This document shows, one piece after another, positions 14,407-22,077 of a stretch of 35,603 nucleotides of DNA. A program made the position numbers and the translations under genes. The stretch's first letter is position 1, and each line of letters starts with the position of its first letter. This DNA comes from JALYUM01 sp036688685. GTDB lineage: Bacteria > Pseudomonadota > Gammaproteobacteria > Burkholderiales > Burkholderiaceae_D. The DNA lies in NCBI RefSeq assembly GCF_036688685.1, contig NZ_JAQQPS010000036.1, positions 1 to 35,603 on the forward strand. Direction: 5' to 3'. The notes under the pieces were generated by a model. The model saw only the letters and a program-made list of their open reading frames with translations. It did no database searches and was not told the origin of the DNA.

Positions 14407-15870
14407 TTACTTCGACGCTATCGTCGCCAGCGGGGCCTGCTCGGTCCAGCCCGCGCCCAGCGCGCGCGCGACTGCCACCGCAGCGAGCAAACGCTGGGTG
14501 CGGATTTGCGCTGTCGCCCGGTCGGCCGACAGGGAACTGCGCTGCGCATCCGTCACATCCAGGTAAGTTGACACGCCGCGATCGAAGCGCGCCTGCGCCA
14601 CCAGCAGGGCTCTGGCAGCCGCCTGCTGTGCATACGCCTGCACTTCACCCTGGCGGCTGCGTTCCTGCACATCCGACAAGGCATCTTCCACTTCGCGCAG
14701 CGCGGTCAGCAACCGGGTTTCGTGGTTGGCAACGGCTTCGTCGTAGCGCGCCTGCGCCAGCGTCAGGTTGGCCTTGTTGCGCCCACCGTCGAAGATCGGC
14801 AGCGACAGCGACAAGGGACCGGCCGAAAACTGGCGCGCGCTGCCTTGCGTCAGCGTGTGCAGGTTTTCCGACGCGAAGCCCAAATTCCCGGTCAGCGACA
14901 GCGATGGATAAAACGCGCCTTCGGCCACGCCGATCTGGGCGTTCGCCGCCTTCAAACCGGCCACACTCGAGGCCAGGTCGGGACGCTGCGCCAGCAGGCT
15001 GGCCGGCAGGCCGACCGGAATGACCGGCGGCTGCGGCAGTGCAGCGTCGGTCAATGCGAGCAAGGGCGCGGTCGGCGTCGCGCCCACCAGCGTCGACAGC
15101 GCGTGCTCGAGGTTGTTGCGCTGGCGCTGGACGTCGTGCAGATCGGCTTCGGCATTGGCCCGCTCGATGCGGGTGCGCGATACATCGAGTTCGTTCGACA
15201 GCCCGGCATTGAAGCGCGCTTCGACCAGCTGGTTCGATTCCAGGCGCGTGGCCAGCGCGGTTTTCAGAATCGCCATTTCGGCATCCATACCGCGCAGCTG
15301 CCAGTAGGTCGACGCCACCTGGCCAGACAGCATCAGCAGCACGCCGTCGCGGTCATTCTGCGCGGCCAGCGCCTGCGCATCGGTCGCTTCCACCACGCGG
15401 CGCACGCGGCCCCACAGGTCGAGCTCATACGACAGGCGTGCGCCGACCTGGTAATCCATGCCGCTGATTGCGCGGCCACCCAGGGCCTGGCCCTGGGCCG
15501 ATTCGGCCGAGCTGCGCGAATAGCCGATCGAGGTGCCGAGCGACAGGTTGGGCGCCTGATTGGCGCGCACCACGCCCAGCTGGGCTTGCGCCTGCAGCAG
15601 ACGCTGGGCGGCGGCGCGCACGCCCGGGTTCTCGCGTAGTGCGCGCGCTTCCAGCGTGTTCAGGGTGGCGTCGTTAAAGACGGTCCACCATTCGGCGGGC
15701 AAACGGGCGCTGTCCGCTGCTTGCGCGTCGATGTGGCGGAACGACGGCACCTCCATGGCGGCGGGCGCCTTGAAGTCGGGACCGACGGTGCTGCAACCGG
15801 CGACGACAAAGGCCACGGCAAGCGCCAGTGCGGCTTTCACAGGAACGGCTTGAACAAATTTGGTAGTCAT
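14407..15870 (-). CDS. Outer membrane factor lipoprotein (NodT/OprM type)
   Basis: This encodes about 487 aa from ATG 15870. It has a lipoprotein signal with lipobox VVAGC (Cys26), followed by STVGPDF, typical of NodT/OprM-like outer membrane factors. Two OEP domains follow, with EWWTVFNDATLNTLEARAL and a later PNLSLGTSIGY and LTGNLGFASENLHTLTQG. Trimers form the beta-barrel and long periplasmic alpha-tunnel through which tripartite pumps discharge. The gene follows emrB by 18 bases and is the third gene of the emrA-emrB operon, so the cluster encodes a complete pump. Confidence 0.9.
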   Translation of the reverse strand: MTTKFVQAVPVKAALALAVAFVVAGCSTVGPDFKAPAAMEVPSFRHIDAQAADSARLPAEWWTVFNDATLNTLEARALRENPGVRAAAQRLLQAQAQLGVVRANQAPNLSLGTSIGYSRSSAESAQGQALGGRAISGMDYQVGARLSYELDLWGRVRRVVEATDAQALAAQNDRDGVLLMLSGQVASTYWQLRGMDAEMAILKTALATRLESNQLVEARFNAGLSNELDVSRTRIERANAEADLHDVQRQRNNLEHALSTLVGATPTAPLLALTDAALPQPPVIPVGLPASLLAQRPDLASSVAGLKAANAQIGVAEGAFYPSLSLTGNLGFASENLHTLTQGSARQFSAGPLSLSLPIFDGGRNKANLTLAQARYDEAVANHETRLLTALREVEDALSDVQERSRQGEVQAYAQQAAARALLVAQARFDRGVSTYLDVTDAQRSSLSADRATAQIRTQRLLAAVAVARALGAGWTEQAPLATIASK

Positions 15871-15888
15871 ATTTTCTCGATTCTTCAA

Positions 15889-17490
15889 TTAGTGCGCACC
15901 GGAGCCGGGGCCGCCAGGGGACTTGACGCTGTCGGCAAACCAGATCGCCGCGATGCAGGCGATCAGGACGACGCCGATAATGAGGAAGCCATCGTTGTAG
16001 GCCATCACGTACGACTCGCGCCGCACGATGCGGTCGATCGCAGCGATGGCCTGTTGCGCCGCCGTGGCCGGATCCATGCCGCCGCCGATGAAGGAAGACG
16101 TCAGCTGGCTCAAACGCTCCTGTGTCGCCGCCGAGTACATCGAAATCGACTCGCCCAGGCGCGCCGAGTGAAAGTGCTCGCGATTGGTCAGGGCGGTGGC
16201 GAGCAGCGCAATGCCGACCGAGCCACCCAGGTTGCGGGTCATGTTGAACAGGCTCGAGGCCGATCCCATGTCCTTTGGCGCCATGCCCTGCATGGCAAAG
16301 TTCGACAGCGTCAGCATCACGAACGGCTGGCCGCAGGCGCGCAGCACCTGGGTCCACATCAGCTGGTCGTAGCCGGTGGACGCATCCATGAACGCATTCA
16401 GGATGCAGGAACCGCCGAACAGCAGCAGGCCGAACGAGCACAGGATGCGGTTGTCGACTTTGGAGGACAGCTTGGCGACGAACGGCATGATGAACAGTTG
16501 CGGCAGGCCGACCCAGGCAATCACTTCACCGATCTGCATCGGCGTGTAGTTGGCGATCTGGCCCAGGTACAGCGGCAGCAAAAACGCCGAGCCGTACAGG
16601 CCCATGCCGGTGGCGGCCGACAGCACGGTCGCGACCAGAAAATTGCGGCGGCCGTACAGCGACAGGTCCACGAAGGTGTTCGGGCGCGAAAACGCCAACG
16701 CCACCCAGCCCAGGATGCCGACGATGGCCATGCCGGCAAAGACCACGATGAAGGTCGAATCGAACCAGTCTTTCGAGTTGCCCTCTTCCAGGAAAATCGT
16801 CAGGCTGGCCAGCCCCATCGCCATCAGGCCGATGCCGAGCCAGTCGGCGTTCAGCAGGCTTGACAGCGATTTCTTTTCCGGATCCAGGCCGTACCAGATA
16901 CCGGCGATGAGCAGCACGCCCGGCACCCAGTTGATGTAGAAGATCGACGGCCAGCCATACAGGTCGGACAGGTAGCCGCCCAGCGTCGGGCCCATGGCCG
17001 GCGCCAGCGTGGCAGTCAGGCCGAAGATGGCCATGCCGGCGGCGCGCTTCGATGGTGGCAGCTTGGTCAGCACCAGTGTCATCGCCATCGGGATCAGGGC
17101 GCCGCCGGTGAATCCTTGCAGCATGCGGAACACGATCATGCTCGGCAGGCTCCAGGCCGCGCCGCACATGGTCGAAAACAGCAGGAACAGCGAGGTCGTG
17201 CCGATCATGTAGGCGCGGATGCCGAAGGCGCGCGAGAACAGCGCAGTCATCGGGATGACGACGATCTCGGCGCACAGGTAGGCGGTGGAGATCCACGAGC
17301 CCTCTTCCTGGGTGGCCGACAGCGTGCCCAGGATATCCTTCAGCGACGAATTCGTGATCTGGATATCGAGCACGGCCATGAAGGCGCCGAGCATGCCGGC
17401 GGCGACCGCCATCCAGGTGCGGCCGTCGATATGCTCGCCGACCTGCGGCGGGCCGGCCTGCGCAACGGGCGGTTTGCTAATGCTGGTCAT
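15889..17490 (-). CDS. emrB: DHA2-family multidrug exporter EmrB
   Basis: This encodes 533 aa, the usual length for 14-helix DHA2 transporters. Visible motifs are the helix 1 motif AVLDIQITNSSLKDI, motif B-like FRMLQGFTGGALIP and motif C GLTATLAPAMGPTLGGYL. It uses the proton gradient to expel hydrophobic drugs or uncouplers across the inner membrane, passing them to EmrA and the outer membrane factor. Nine bases separate it from emrA upstream. The substrate cannot be told from sequence. Confidence 0.92.
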   Translation of the reverse strand: MTSISKPPVAQAGPPQVGEHIDGRTWMAVAAGMLGAFMAVLDIQITNSSLKDILGTLSATQEEGSWISTAYLCAEIVVIPMTALFSRAFGIRAYMIGTTSLFLLFSTMCGAAWSLPSMIVFRMLQGFTGGALIPMAMTLVLTKLPPSKRAAGMAIFGLTATLAPAMGPTLGGYLSDLYGWPSIFYINWVPGVLLIAGIWYGLDPEKKSLSSLLNADWLGIGLMAMGLASLTIFLEEGNSKDWFDSTFIVVFAGMAIVGILGWVALAFSRPNTFVDLSLYGRRNFLVATVLSAATGMGLYGSAFLLPLYLGQIANYTPMQIGEVIAWVGLPQLFIMPFVAKLSSKVDNRILCSFGLLLFGGSCILNAFMDASTGYDQLMWTQVLRACGQPFVMLTLSNFAMQGMAPKDMGSASSLFNMTRNLGGSVGIALLATALTNREHFHSARLGESISMYSAATQERLSQLTSSFIGGGMDPATAAQQAIAAIDRIVRRESYVMAYNDGFLIIGVVLIACIAAIWFADSVKSPGGPGSGAH

Positions 17491-17499
17491 GGCCAGTCC

Positions 17500-18684
17500 T
17501 TAGCGTGCGGCGGCCGCGGTTTTGGCAGCAGGTGGCACCGGCTGGTCGTCCTTCTGGTGCAATTTCACTTCCACGTTCACCGACATGCCCGGTACCAGGC
17601 GGCCGGCCAGTTTCTTCTGGTCGCTCGGGTCGAGCGTGACCTTGACCGGCACGCGCTGGACCACCTTGGTGAAGTTACCGGTCGCGTTATCGGCCGGCAG
17701 CAGCGCGAACTGGTTGCCCGACGCCGGCGCGAAACTGTCGATGCGGCCAATCAGTTTGTAGTCCGGCAGCGCATCGACTTTCATCTCCACGGCCTGGCCT
17801 GGCGCCAGGCCCGGCAACTGGGTTTCCTTGAAGTTGGCAACCACCCAGACGTCATCCTGGACCAGGGCGGCGAGCTGCTGGCCGGGCTGGACGCGCACGC
17901 CCACTTCGACACTGCGCTTGCCCACGCGGCCCGATACCGGCGCCAGAATGCGGTTGTAGGCCTGCTGCTGCGACGCGTCTTTCAGCTGGGTTTCCAGCAC
18001 TTTGACTTGCGACTTGAGCACGTCGCGCGCCGATTCGGCTGCGGCGATTTGCGCCTGCGCTGCCTTGACGTTGTCGCGGCGGGCATTCAGGTCGGCAGCT
18101 GCGCCGGTTTTGGTGGCGTTGGCGGCATCGACTTCGGCTTTCGAGACGGCTTTCATGGTGCTGTTATAGAGCTGGCCGAAACGGGCCGCATCCTGATTGG
18201 CGCGCACCAACTGCGCCTGCGATTGTGCCACCTGCGCCGTTGCGGCCGAGGCCTGGGCGCGGGTCTGCATGATCTGCGCTTCGGCCTGGATTACCTGCTG
18301 CTTCGCGCTGGCGATTTGCGCCTGGATCTGCTCGACGCGCACGTTCTGGTCGGCCGGATCGAGTTCGGCAATCACGTCGCCGGCTTTGACCACCTGGTTG
18401 TCCTGGATATACACCTTGGTGACGACACCGGCGATGCGCGACGAGACCGGGTGCACGTGGCCGGTAATGTAGGCATTCTCGGTGTCGACGAAATTGACCG
18501 AGCGGTACCACATGCGCCCGCCGGCGCCGAGGGCGACCAGAGCCAGCACGGCGACGATGCCCAGCACGCGCTTGTTGGGCGGGCTTTTGCCTGCACCAGC
18601 TGGCGCGCCGGCCGCTGGCGGTGCGCCAGCCGGGGCGCTGTTTGGAACGGCAGCGATGTTCTTTTGTTCGACGGACTGGGACAT
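17500..18684 (-). CDS. emrA: Periplasmic adaptor EmrA
   Basis: This encodes 394 aa. A Pro/Ala-rich cytoplasmic head (about 1-38) precedes a single membrane helix (about 40-58). FVDTENAYITGHVHPVSSRI and the half-lipoyl motif AGVVTKVYIQDNQVVKAGDV follow, then a coiled coil (about 110-235) with Ala/Gln-rich heptads, the second lipoyl half APVSGRVGKRSVEVGVRVQP and a beta-barrel end (VPGMSVNVEVKL). It bridges EmrB to the outer membrane factor. As first gene of the operon it is preceded by a strong promoter overlapped by a palindrome that is a good candidate TetR operator. Confidence 0.92.
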   Translation of the reverse strand: MSQSVEQKNIAAVPNSAPAGAPPAAGAPAGAGKSPPNKRVLGIVAVLALVALGAGGRMWYRSVNFVDTENAYITGHVHPVSSRIAGVVTKVYIQDNQVVKAGDVIAELDPADQNVRVEQIQAQIASAKQQVIQAEAQIMQTRAQASAATAQVAQSQAQLVRANQDAARFGQLYNSTMKAVSKAEVDAANATKTGAAADLNARRDNVKAAQAQIAAAESARDVLKSQVKVLETQLKDASQQQAYNRILAPVSGRVGKRSVEVGVRVQPGQQLAALVQDDVWVVANFKETQLPGLAPGQAVEMKVDALPDYKLIGRIDSFAPASGNQFALLPADNATGNFTKVVQRVPVKVTLDPSDQKKLAGRLVPGMSVNVEVKLHQKDDQPVPPAAKTAAAAR

Positions 18685-18712
18685 GGACGACTCCGAAATG
18701 ATGAGGATGCAA

Positions 18713-18758
18713 ATTGATTGGTATCAATCATTATTCGATAAAAAAACAGGCAAGTCAA
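18713..18758 (-). promoter_or_regulatory. emrA promoter with overlapping palindromic operator
   Basis: On the minus strand TTGACT (18758-18753) and AATAAT (18735-18730) are separated by exactly 17 bases, an excellent sigma-70 promoter. The inverted repeat TGATTG-N4-CAATCA at 18715-18730 touches the -10 box and covers the expected start point near 18723. ATTGAT-N4-ATCAAT at 18713-18728 overlaps it, offset by two bases. A repressor bound there would block emrA transcription. The divergent TetR gene is the natural candidate. Confidence 0.75.
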
Positions 18759-18759
18759 G

Positions 18760-18783
18760 AAATGAAACGATTGCATTTCATTT
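18760..18783. promoter_or_regulatory. Second palindrome in the emrA-tetR intergenic region
   Basis: A perfect inverted repeat AAATGAAA-N8-TTTCATTT occupies 18760-18783. It overlaps a possible -35 for the TetR gene (TTGCAT 18771-18776, then TACAGT at 18794-18799, 17-base spacer) and lies just upstream of the emrA -35. It could serve autoregulation. Its sequence differs from the 18715-18730 palindrome, so both may not bind the same protein. Confidence 0.55.
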
Positions 18784-18806
18784 TATTCCGAGGTACAGTG
18801 TGGACC

Positions 18807-19466
18807 ATGAGCAAATCTTTACAAGCGGATATTCCTGTGAGCAAATCGGCGGGCCGGCCCAAGGCGGCCGATGCCGAGTCGCGCATGCACGACCTGGTGC
18901 ACACGGCCGGCATGCTGTTCCTGAAGAACGGGTATGCCAAGGTCAGCCTGGAGTCGATTGCACGCCAGGCCCACGTGGCCGTGCGCACCATTTACGTCAA
19001 GTTCGGCGGCAAGGCGGGCCTGCTGTCGGCGGCCCTGGAGCAGCGTCGCGACCGTTTTTTTGGCAGCGGCGAAATGCTGGCCGACCAGCGTCCCCTGAAA
19101 GACATCGTGAATGGCTTCGCCATGCGTTTTCTCGATCTGATGGCCAGCCCGGATGTGATCGCCATGCAGCGCGTGGTGATGGCCGAAGCGGCCGACAATC
19201 CGGAACTGGCCGAGACGTTTTATGAACACGGTCCGCGCCGCACCAACAATATGCTGCTCGAGTTTTTTGCGCGCCCCGATATCCACGCCCAGCTGCGTGA
19301 CGGCATCACGCCCGAACAGGCGGCCAAACACCTGGTCATCTGCGTCAAGGGCGACCAGCTGCGCTGCTTCCTGTTTGCCCGGCCTGCCGAGACGCGCGCA
19401 CAAACGCTCGAGAAGATGCATCAGCGGCTCGATCTGTTTTATCACGGCGTGCTGCGCCAGCCCTGA
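18807..19466 (+). CDS. TetR-family regulator, probable repressor of emrAB
   Basis: This encodes about 219 aa. An N-terminal TetR helix-turn-helix is followed by an all-helical ligand domain. Residues about 25-75 read AGMLFLKNGYAKVSLESIAR and HVAVRTIYVKFGGKAGLLSA. I chose ATG 18807 with GAGGT upstream; the open frame extends to an ATG at 18714, but that would run through both palindromes and the emrA promoter. The gene is divergent from emrA over a 122-base region carrying two inverted repeats, the classic layout for a drug-responsive repressor. The inducer is unknown. Confidence 0.88.
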   Translation: MSKSLQADIPVSKSAGRPKAADAESRMHDLVHTAGMLFLKNGYAKVSLESIARQAHVAVRTIYVKFGGKAGLLSAALEQRRDRFFGSGEMLADQRPLKDIVNGFAMRFLDLMASPDVIAMQRVVMAEAADNPELAETFYEHGPRRTNNMLLEFFARPDIHAQLRDGITPEQAAKHLVICVKGDQLRCFLFARPAETRAQTLEKMHQRLDLFYHGVLRQP

Positions 19467-19514
19467 GACGGCGTTCGGTATGATGGCGCGATCGCCTTTC
19501 ATCGACATCACGCC

Positions 19515-20654
19515 ATGCACAAGCACACCATCGACTTCACCATCCTGCGCGGTGCGCTCGAACTTGAAACCACCGCCCACGGCCTGCTGCCGCATCGCCT
19601 GCCCGCGTGGGCGCGCGCCCAGTGCCCCGATCCGCAGCTGATGATGGTCGAGGCGCAGCCGTCCGGCGTGCGGCTGGTGTTCACCAGCGCCGCCACCGTC
19701 ATCGAACTCGACACGCTGCGTACCAAACGCGTGTACGCTGGCATGCCGGCGCGGCCGGACGGCGTCTACGATCTACGGATCGATGGCCAACTGGCGGCAC
19801 AGGCCAAGGTCGATGGCGGGAATAGCATGATTATCAACCTGGCCACCGGCACGATGGCCACCACGCCTGGTCTGCCCGGCAGCGTGCGTTTTCACGACTT
19901 GCCGGCGCGGCCCAAGCTGGTCGAACTCTGGCTGCCGTTTAACGAGGCCACCGAACTGCTGGCGCTGCGCACCGATGCGCCGATCGAACCGGCGCCAGCG
20001 CGCCCCGTCTGGCTGCATCACGGCAGCTCGATCAGCCACGGTTCCGACGCGGCCAGCCCGAGCGCCATCTGGCCGGCACTGGCAGCGGCGGCGCGCGACT
20101 GGCACCTCGTCAATCTCGGCTTCGGCGGCAGCGCCCTGCTCGACCCGTTCGTCGCGCGCGTCATGCGCGACACGCCGGCCGAACGCATCAGCATCAAGAT
20201 CGGCATCAACCTGGTCAACCTGGATGTCATGCGCCTGCGCGCGCTGGGACCGGCGGTGCATGGCTTCATCGACACCATCCGCGAGGGCCACCCACACACG
20301 CCGCTGCTGATCGTCTCGCCGATTGCGTGCCCGATTCACGAAGACACGCCCGGCCCGACCTTGCCCGATGTGGGCGCGCTGCGCGAAGGCGTGCTGCGCT
20401 TTCGGGCCACCGGCAAGCCGGCCGAGCGCGTGGCCGGCAAGCTGACCTTGACCGTTATCCGCGCCGAGCTGACGCGCATCGTGGCGCAGCGGGCGGTCAA
20501 CGATCCACAGCTGTTTTACCTCGACGGCCTGGCCCTGTTCGGTGCCGACGATGCCGACGCGATGCCGCTGCCGGACAACCTGCACCCGGATGCGGCGGCG
20601 CACCGCTGCATGGGTGAGCGGTTTGCGCAGCTGGCGTTCAAGGCCGCGCCGTAA
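19515..20654 (+). CDS. SGNH/GDSL-family hydrolase (esterase-like)
   Basis: This encodes 379 aa. A beta-rich N-terminal part (about 1-155) precedes an SGNH hydrolase domain. Block I is HHGSSISHGS with the likely nucleophile Ser172, block II is NLGFGGSA, block III is GINLVN, and block V is DNLHPD with Asp354 and His357. All four SGNH residues are therefore present. The two-part build resembles carbohydrate esterases or acetylxylan-type deacetylases, but the substrate is unknown. No signal peptide is seen, so it should be cytoplasmic. It starts 48 bases after the TetR gene and could be read through from it. Its end overlaps the convergent EamA gene by 17 bases. Confidence 0.82.
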   Translation: MHKHTIDFTILRGALELETTAHGLLPHRLPAWARAQCPDPQLMMVEAQPSGVRLVFTSAATVIELDTLRTKRVYAGMPARPDGVYDLRIDGQLAAQAKVDGGNSMIINLATGTMATTPGLPGSVRFHDLPARPKLVELWLPFNEATELLALRTDAPIEPAPARPVWLHHGSSISHGSDAASPSAIWPALAAAARDWHLVNLGFGGSALLDPFVARVMRDTPAERISIKIGINLVNLDVMRLRALGPAVHGFIDTIREGHPHTPLLIVSPIACPIHEDTPGPTLPDVGALREGVLRFRATGKPAERVAGKLTLTVIRAELTRIVAQRAVNDPQLFYLDGLALFGADDADAMPLPDNLHPDAAAHRCMGERFAQLAFKAAP

Positions 20655-21510
20655 GCGTTACCCACGCGATCCCGCCCAGTACTGCAAGCGCGGAGACAGC
20701 GCTTTTCAAGGTCAGCGTTTCGCCCAGCAGCAGCACACCCAGCAGCGCGCTGATGACCGGCACCGACAGCTGCACCGCACCGGCGCTGATGGCCGTCAGG
20801 CGCACCCGCACCCAATACCAGATCGCATAACCAAGCGCCGACGTCACGCTGCCGGACAGCAGCGCCCAGATGGCGCCGGTCCCGTCGAAGCGGAGTTGCC
20901 CGCCCTGCACCAGCAGCAGGGCGGCGGCCAAGGGGACGGTGCAGATGAAGCTAGCTGCCGTATTGACGATCGGTGCGCCACCGCTTTTGGCGAGCAGGGA
21001 AAACCCGCCCCATGCAAAGCCTGCCGTGGCCATCAGCATGGCGGCAAACAGCGGCAGCGCGTCCATGCCTGCGGACGGTGCGAGGAATACCGCCATGCCG
21101 GTGCAGGCGATCAGCATGCCCCACGCGCTGGCGCGCTCGCCCTTCATCAGGCCATACGAAATCATCGTCAACTGGGCCGCCGAAAACAGGATCAGGGCGC
21201 CGGCACCGGTGCTGATATCGCGGTAGGCAAACGAAAATGCCGCCGCGTAGATGAACAGCAGCGCAGCCGACAGCCAGCCGGTTGGCGTGAACGCCAGCGC
21301 GGCCCCCTGGATCCGGACGATGCACAGTAAGGTGAGCGCGCCGGCGCCAAGTCGCACGGCTGTGAAGGTGGCGGCATCGATCGGCGTGGTGCGCAAGGCG
21401 AGCCGCGCCAGCAGCGAATTGGCCGCGAAGGCCAGCATCGCGCAAGCGGTCAGCATGGTCAACGTCCACGCGATGTGGCCGCGGCCGGTAGCGGCCGGGT
21501 TCTCCTGCAT
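20638..21510 (-). CDS. EamA/DMT-family transporter
   Basis: This encodes 290 aa with ten predicted membrane helices in two EamA repeats. The first half has AFAANSLLARLALRTTPIDA and the second ends GVLLLGETLTLKSAVSALAV, the signature closing motif of EamA repeats. It is likely an exporter of metabolites or amino acids; the substrate is unknown. GAGGAGACGATAC precedes ATG 21510. It is convergent with the SGNH hydrolase and its last codons overlap that gene. Confidence 0.88.
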   Translation of the reverse strand: MQENPAATGRGHIAWTLTMLTACAMLAFAANSLLARLALRTTPIDAATFTAVRLGAGALTLLCIVRIQGAALAFTPTGWLSAALLFIYAAAFSFAYRDISTGAGALILFSAAQLTMISYGLMKGERASAWGMLIACTGMAVFLAPSAGMDALPLFAAMLMATAGFAWGGFSLLAKSGGAPIVNTAASFICTVPLAAALLLVQGGQLRFDGTGAIWALLSGSVTSALGYAIWYWVRVRLTAISAGAVQLSVPVISALLGVLLLGETLTLKSAVSALAVLGGIAWVTLTARP

Positions 21511-21650
21511 GTATCGTCTCCTCGATTCGGCGCTGTTGCGTGTACGCTGACGTACAGAGCGTCTTTTGTATGTTTGGCATTATCGCGCTGAACACGCAGC
21601 ACGCGTAAATAAAAATTCATTTTTGGCGCCGATGCGCCAGTGGGAGCGGC

Positions 21651-21836
21651 ATGAGTACGATGGCAAGACTGGAATGGAACGATCAGCAGGCGGAACTGGA
21701 TCAGAAACTGAAGGGCTTCATGGCGCAGCCAGATGCTGCGCGCATGGAGGCGGTGATTGCGCAGATGCGCACCTATGTCGAAGCGGCGCAGAGTGGGGTG
21801 ATCGAGATTCCGAAGCAGTGGACGAGTTATAACTGA
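21651..21836 (+). CDS. 61-aa hypothetical protein
   Basis: This encodes a small acidic, helical protein (MSTMARLEWNDQQAELDQKL onward, then QPDAARMEAVIAQMRTYVEA, ending PKQWTSYN). GGGAG lies seven bases before ATG 21651. The regular helix pattern, good ribosome site and clean intergenic position on both sides suggest a real gene rather than chance. No signal peptide, Cys or membrane helix is seen. I recognise no family and give no function. Confidence 0.6.
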   Translation: MSTMARLEWNDQQAELDQKLKGFMAQPDAARMEAVIAQMRTYVEAAQSGVIEIPKQWTSYN

Positions 21837-21885
21837 CAGTCTGGTGCATACAATCCCCTGAACGAACAGCTATCCGCACCGCCGA

Positions 21886-21995
21886 CCGTCATCCCCGCGC
21901 AGGCGGGGACCCATAGCAAGTGCGCAGCACAGGCGACGTCCTCACCACGCCTTCGCCACATGGGTTATAGGTTCCCGCCTGCGCGGGAATGACGG
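21886..21995. repeat. REP-like inverted repeat after the small gene
   Basis: Left arm 21886-21909 (CCGTCATCCCCGCGCAGGCG, then GGGA) pairs with the complement of the right arm 21972-21995 with two mismatches. Between the arms a shorter ACCCAT/TGGGT pair extends the fold. The same arm sequence recurs at 25283-25369. This is the common GTCATCCCCGCG-type extragenic palindrome of proteobacteria, not a CRISPR unit. Confidence 0.8.
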
Positions 21996-22021
21996 TTTGG
22001 AGGCTGGTGGTACGCGATGCT

Positions 22022-22067
22022 TGAAGGCGTAAAAAAACCGGGTCGCCCCGGTTTTTTTACGCCTTCA
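22022..22067 (-). terminator. Strong intrinsic terminator after lpdA
   Basis: A 21-base perfect stem (22022-22042 against 22047-22067) surrounds a four-base loop TCGC. It contains A7 on one side and T7 on the other around CCGGG/CCCGG, so it can work in both directions. It lies 11 bases beyond the lpdA stop and ends the pyruvate dehydrogenase operon. Confidence 0.9.
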
Positions 22068-22077
22068 TTGCTACCGC

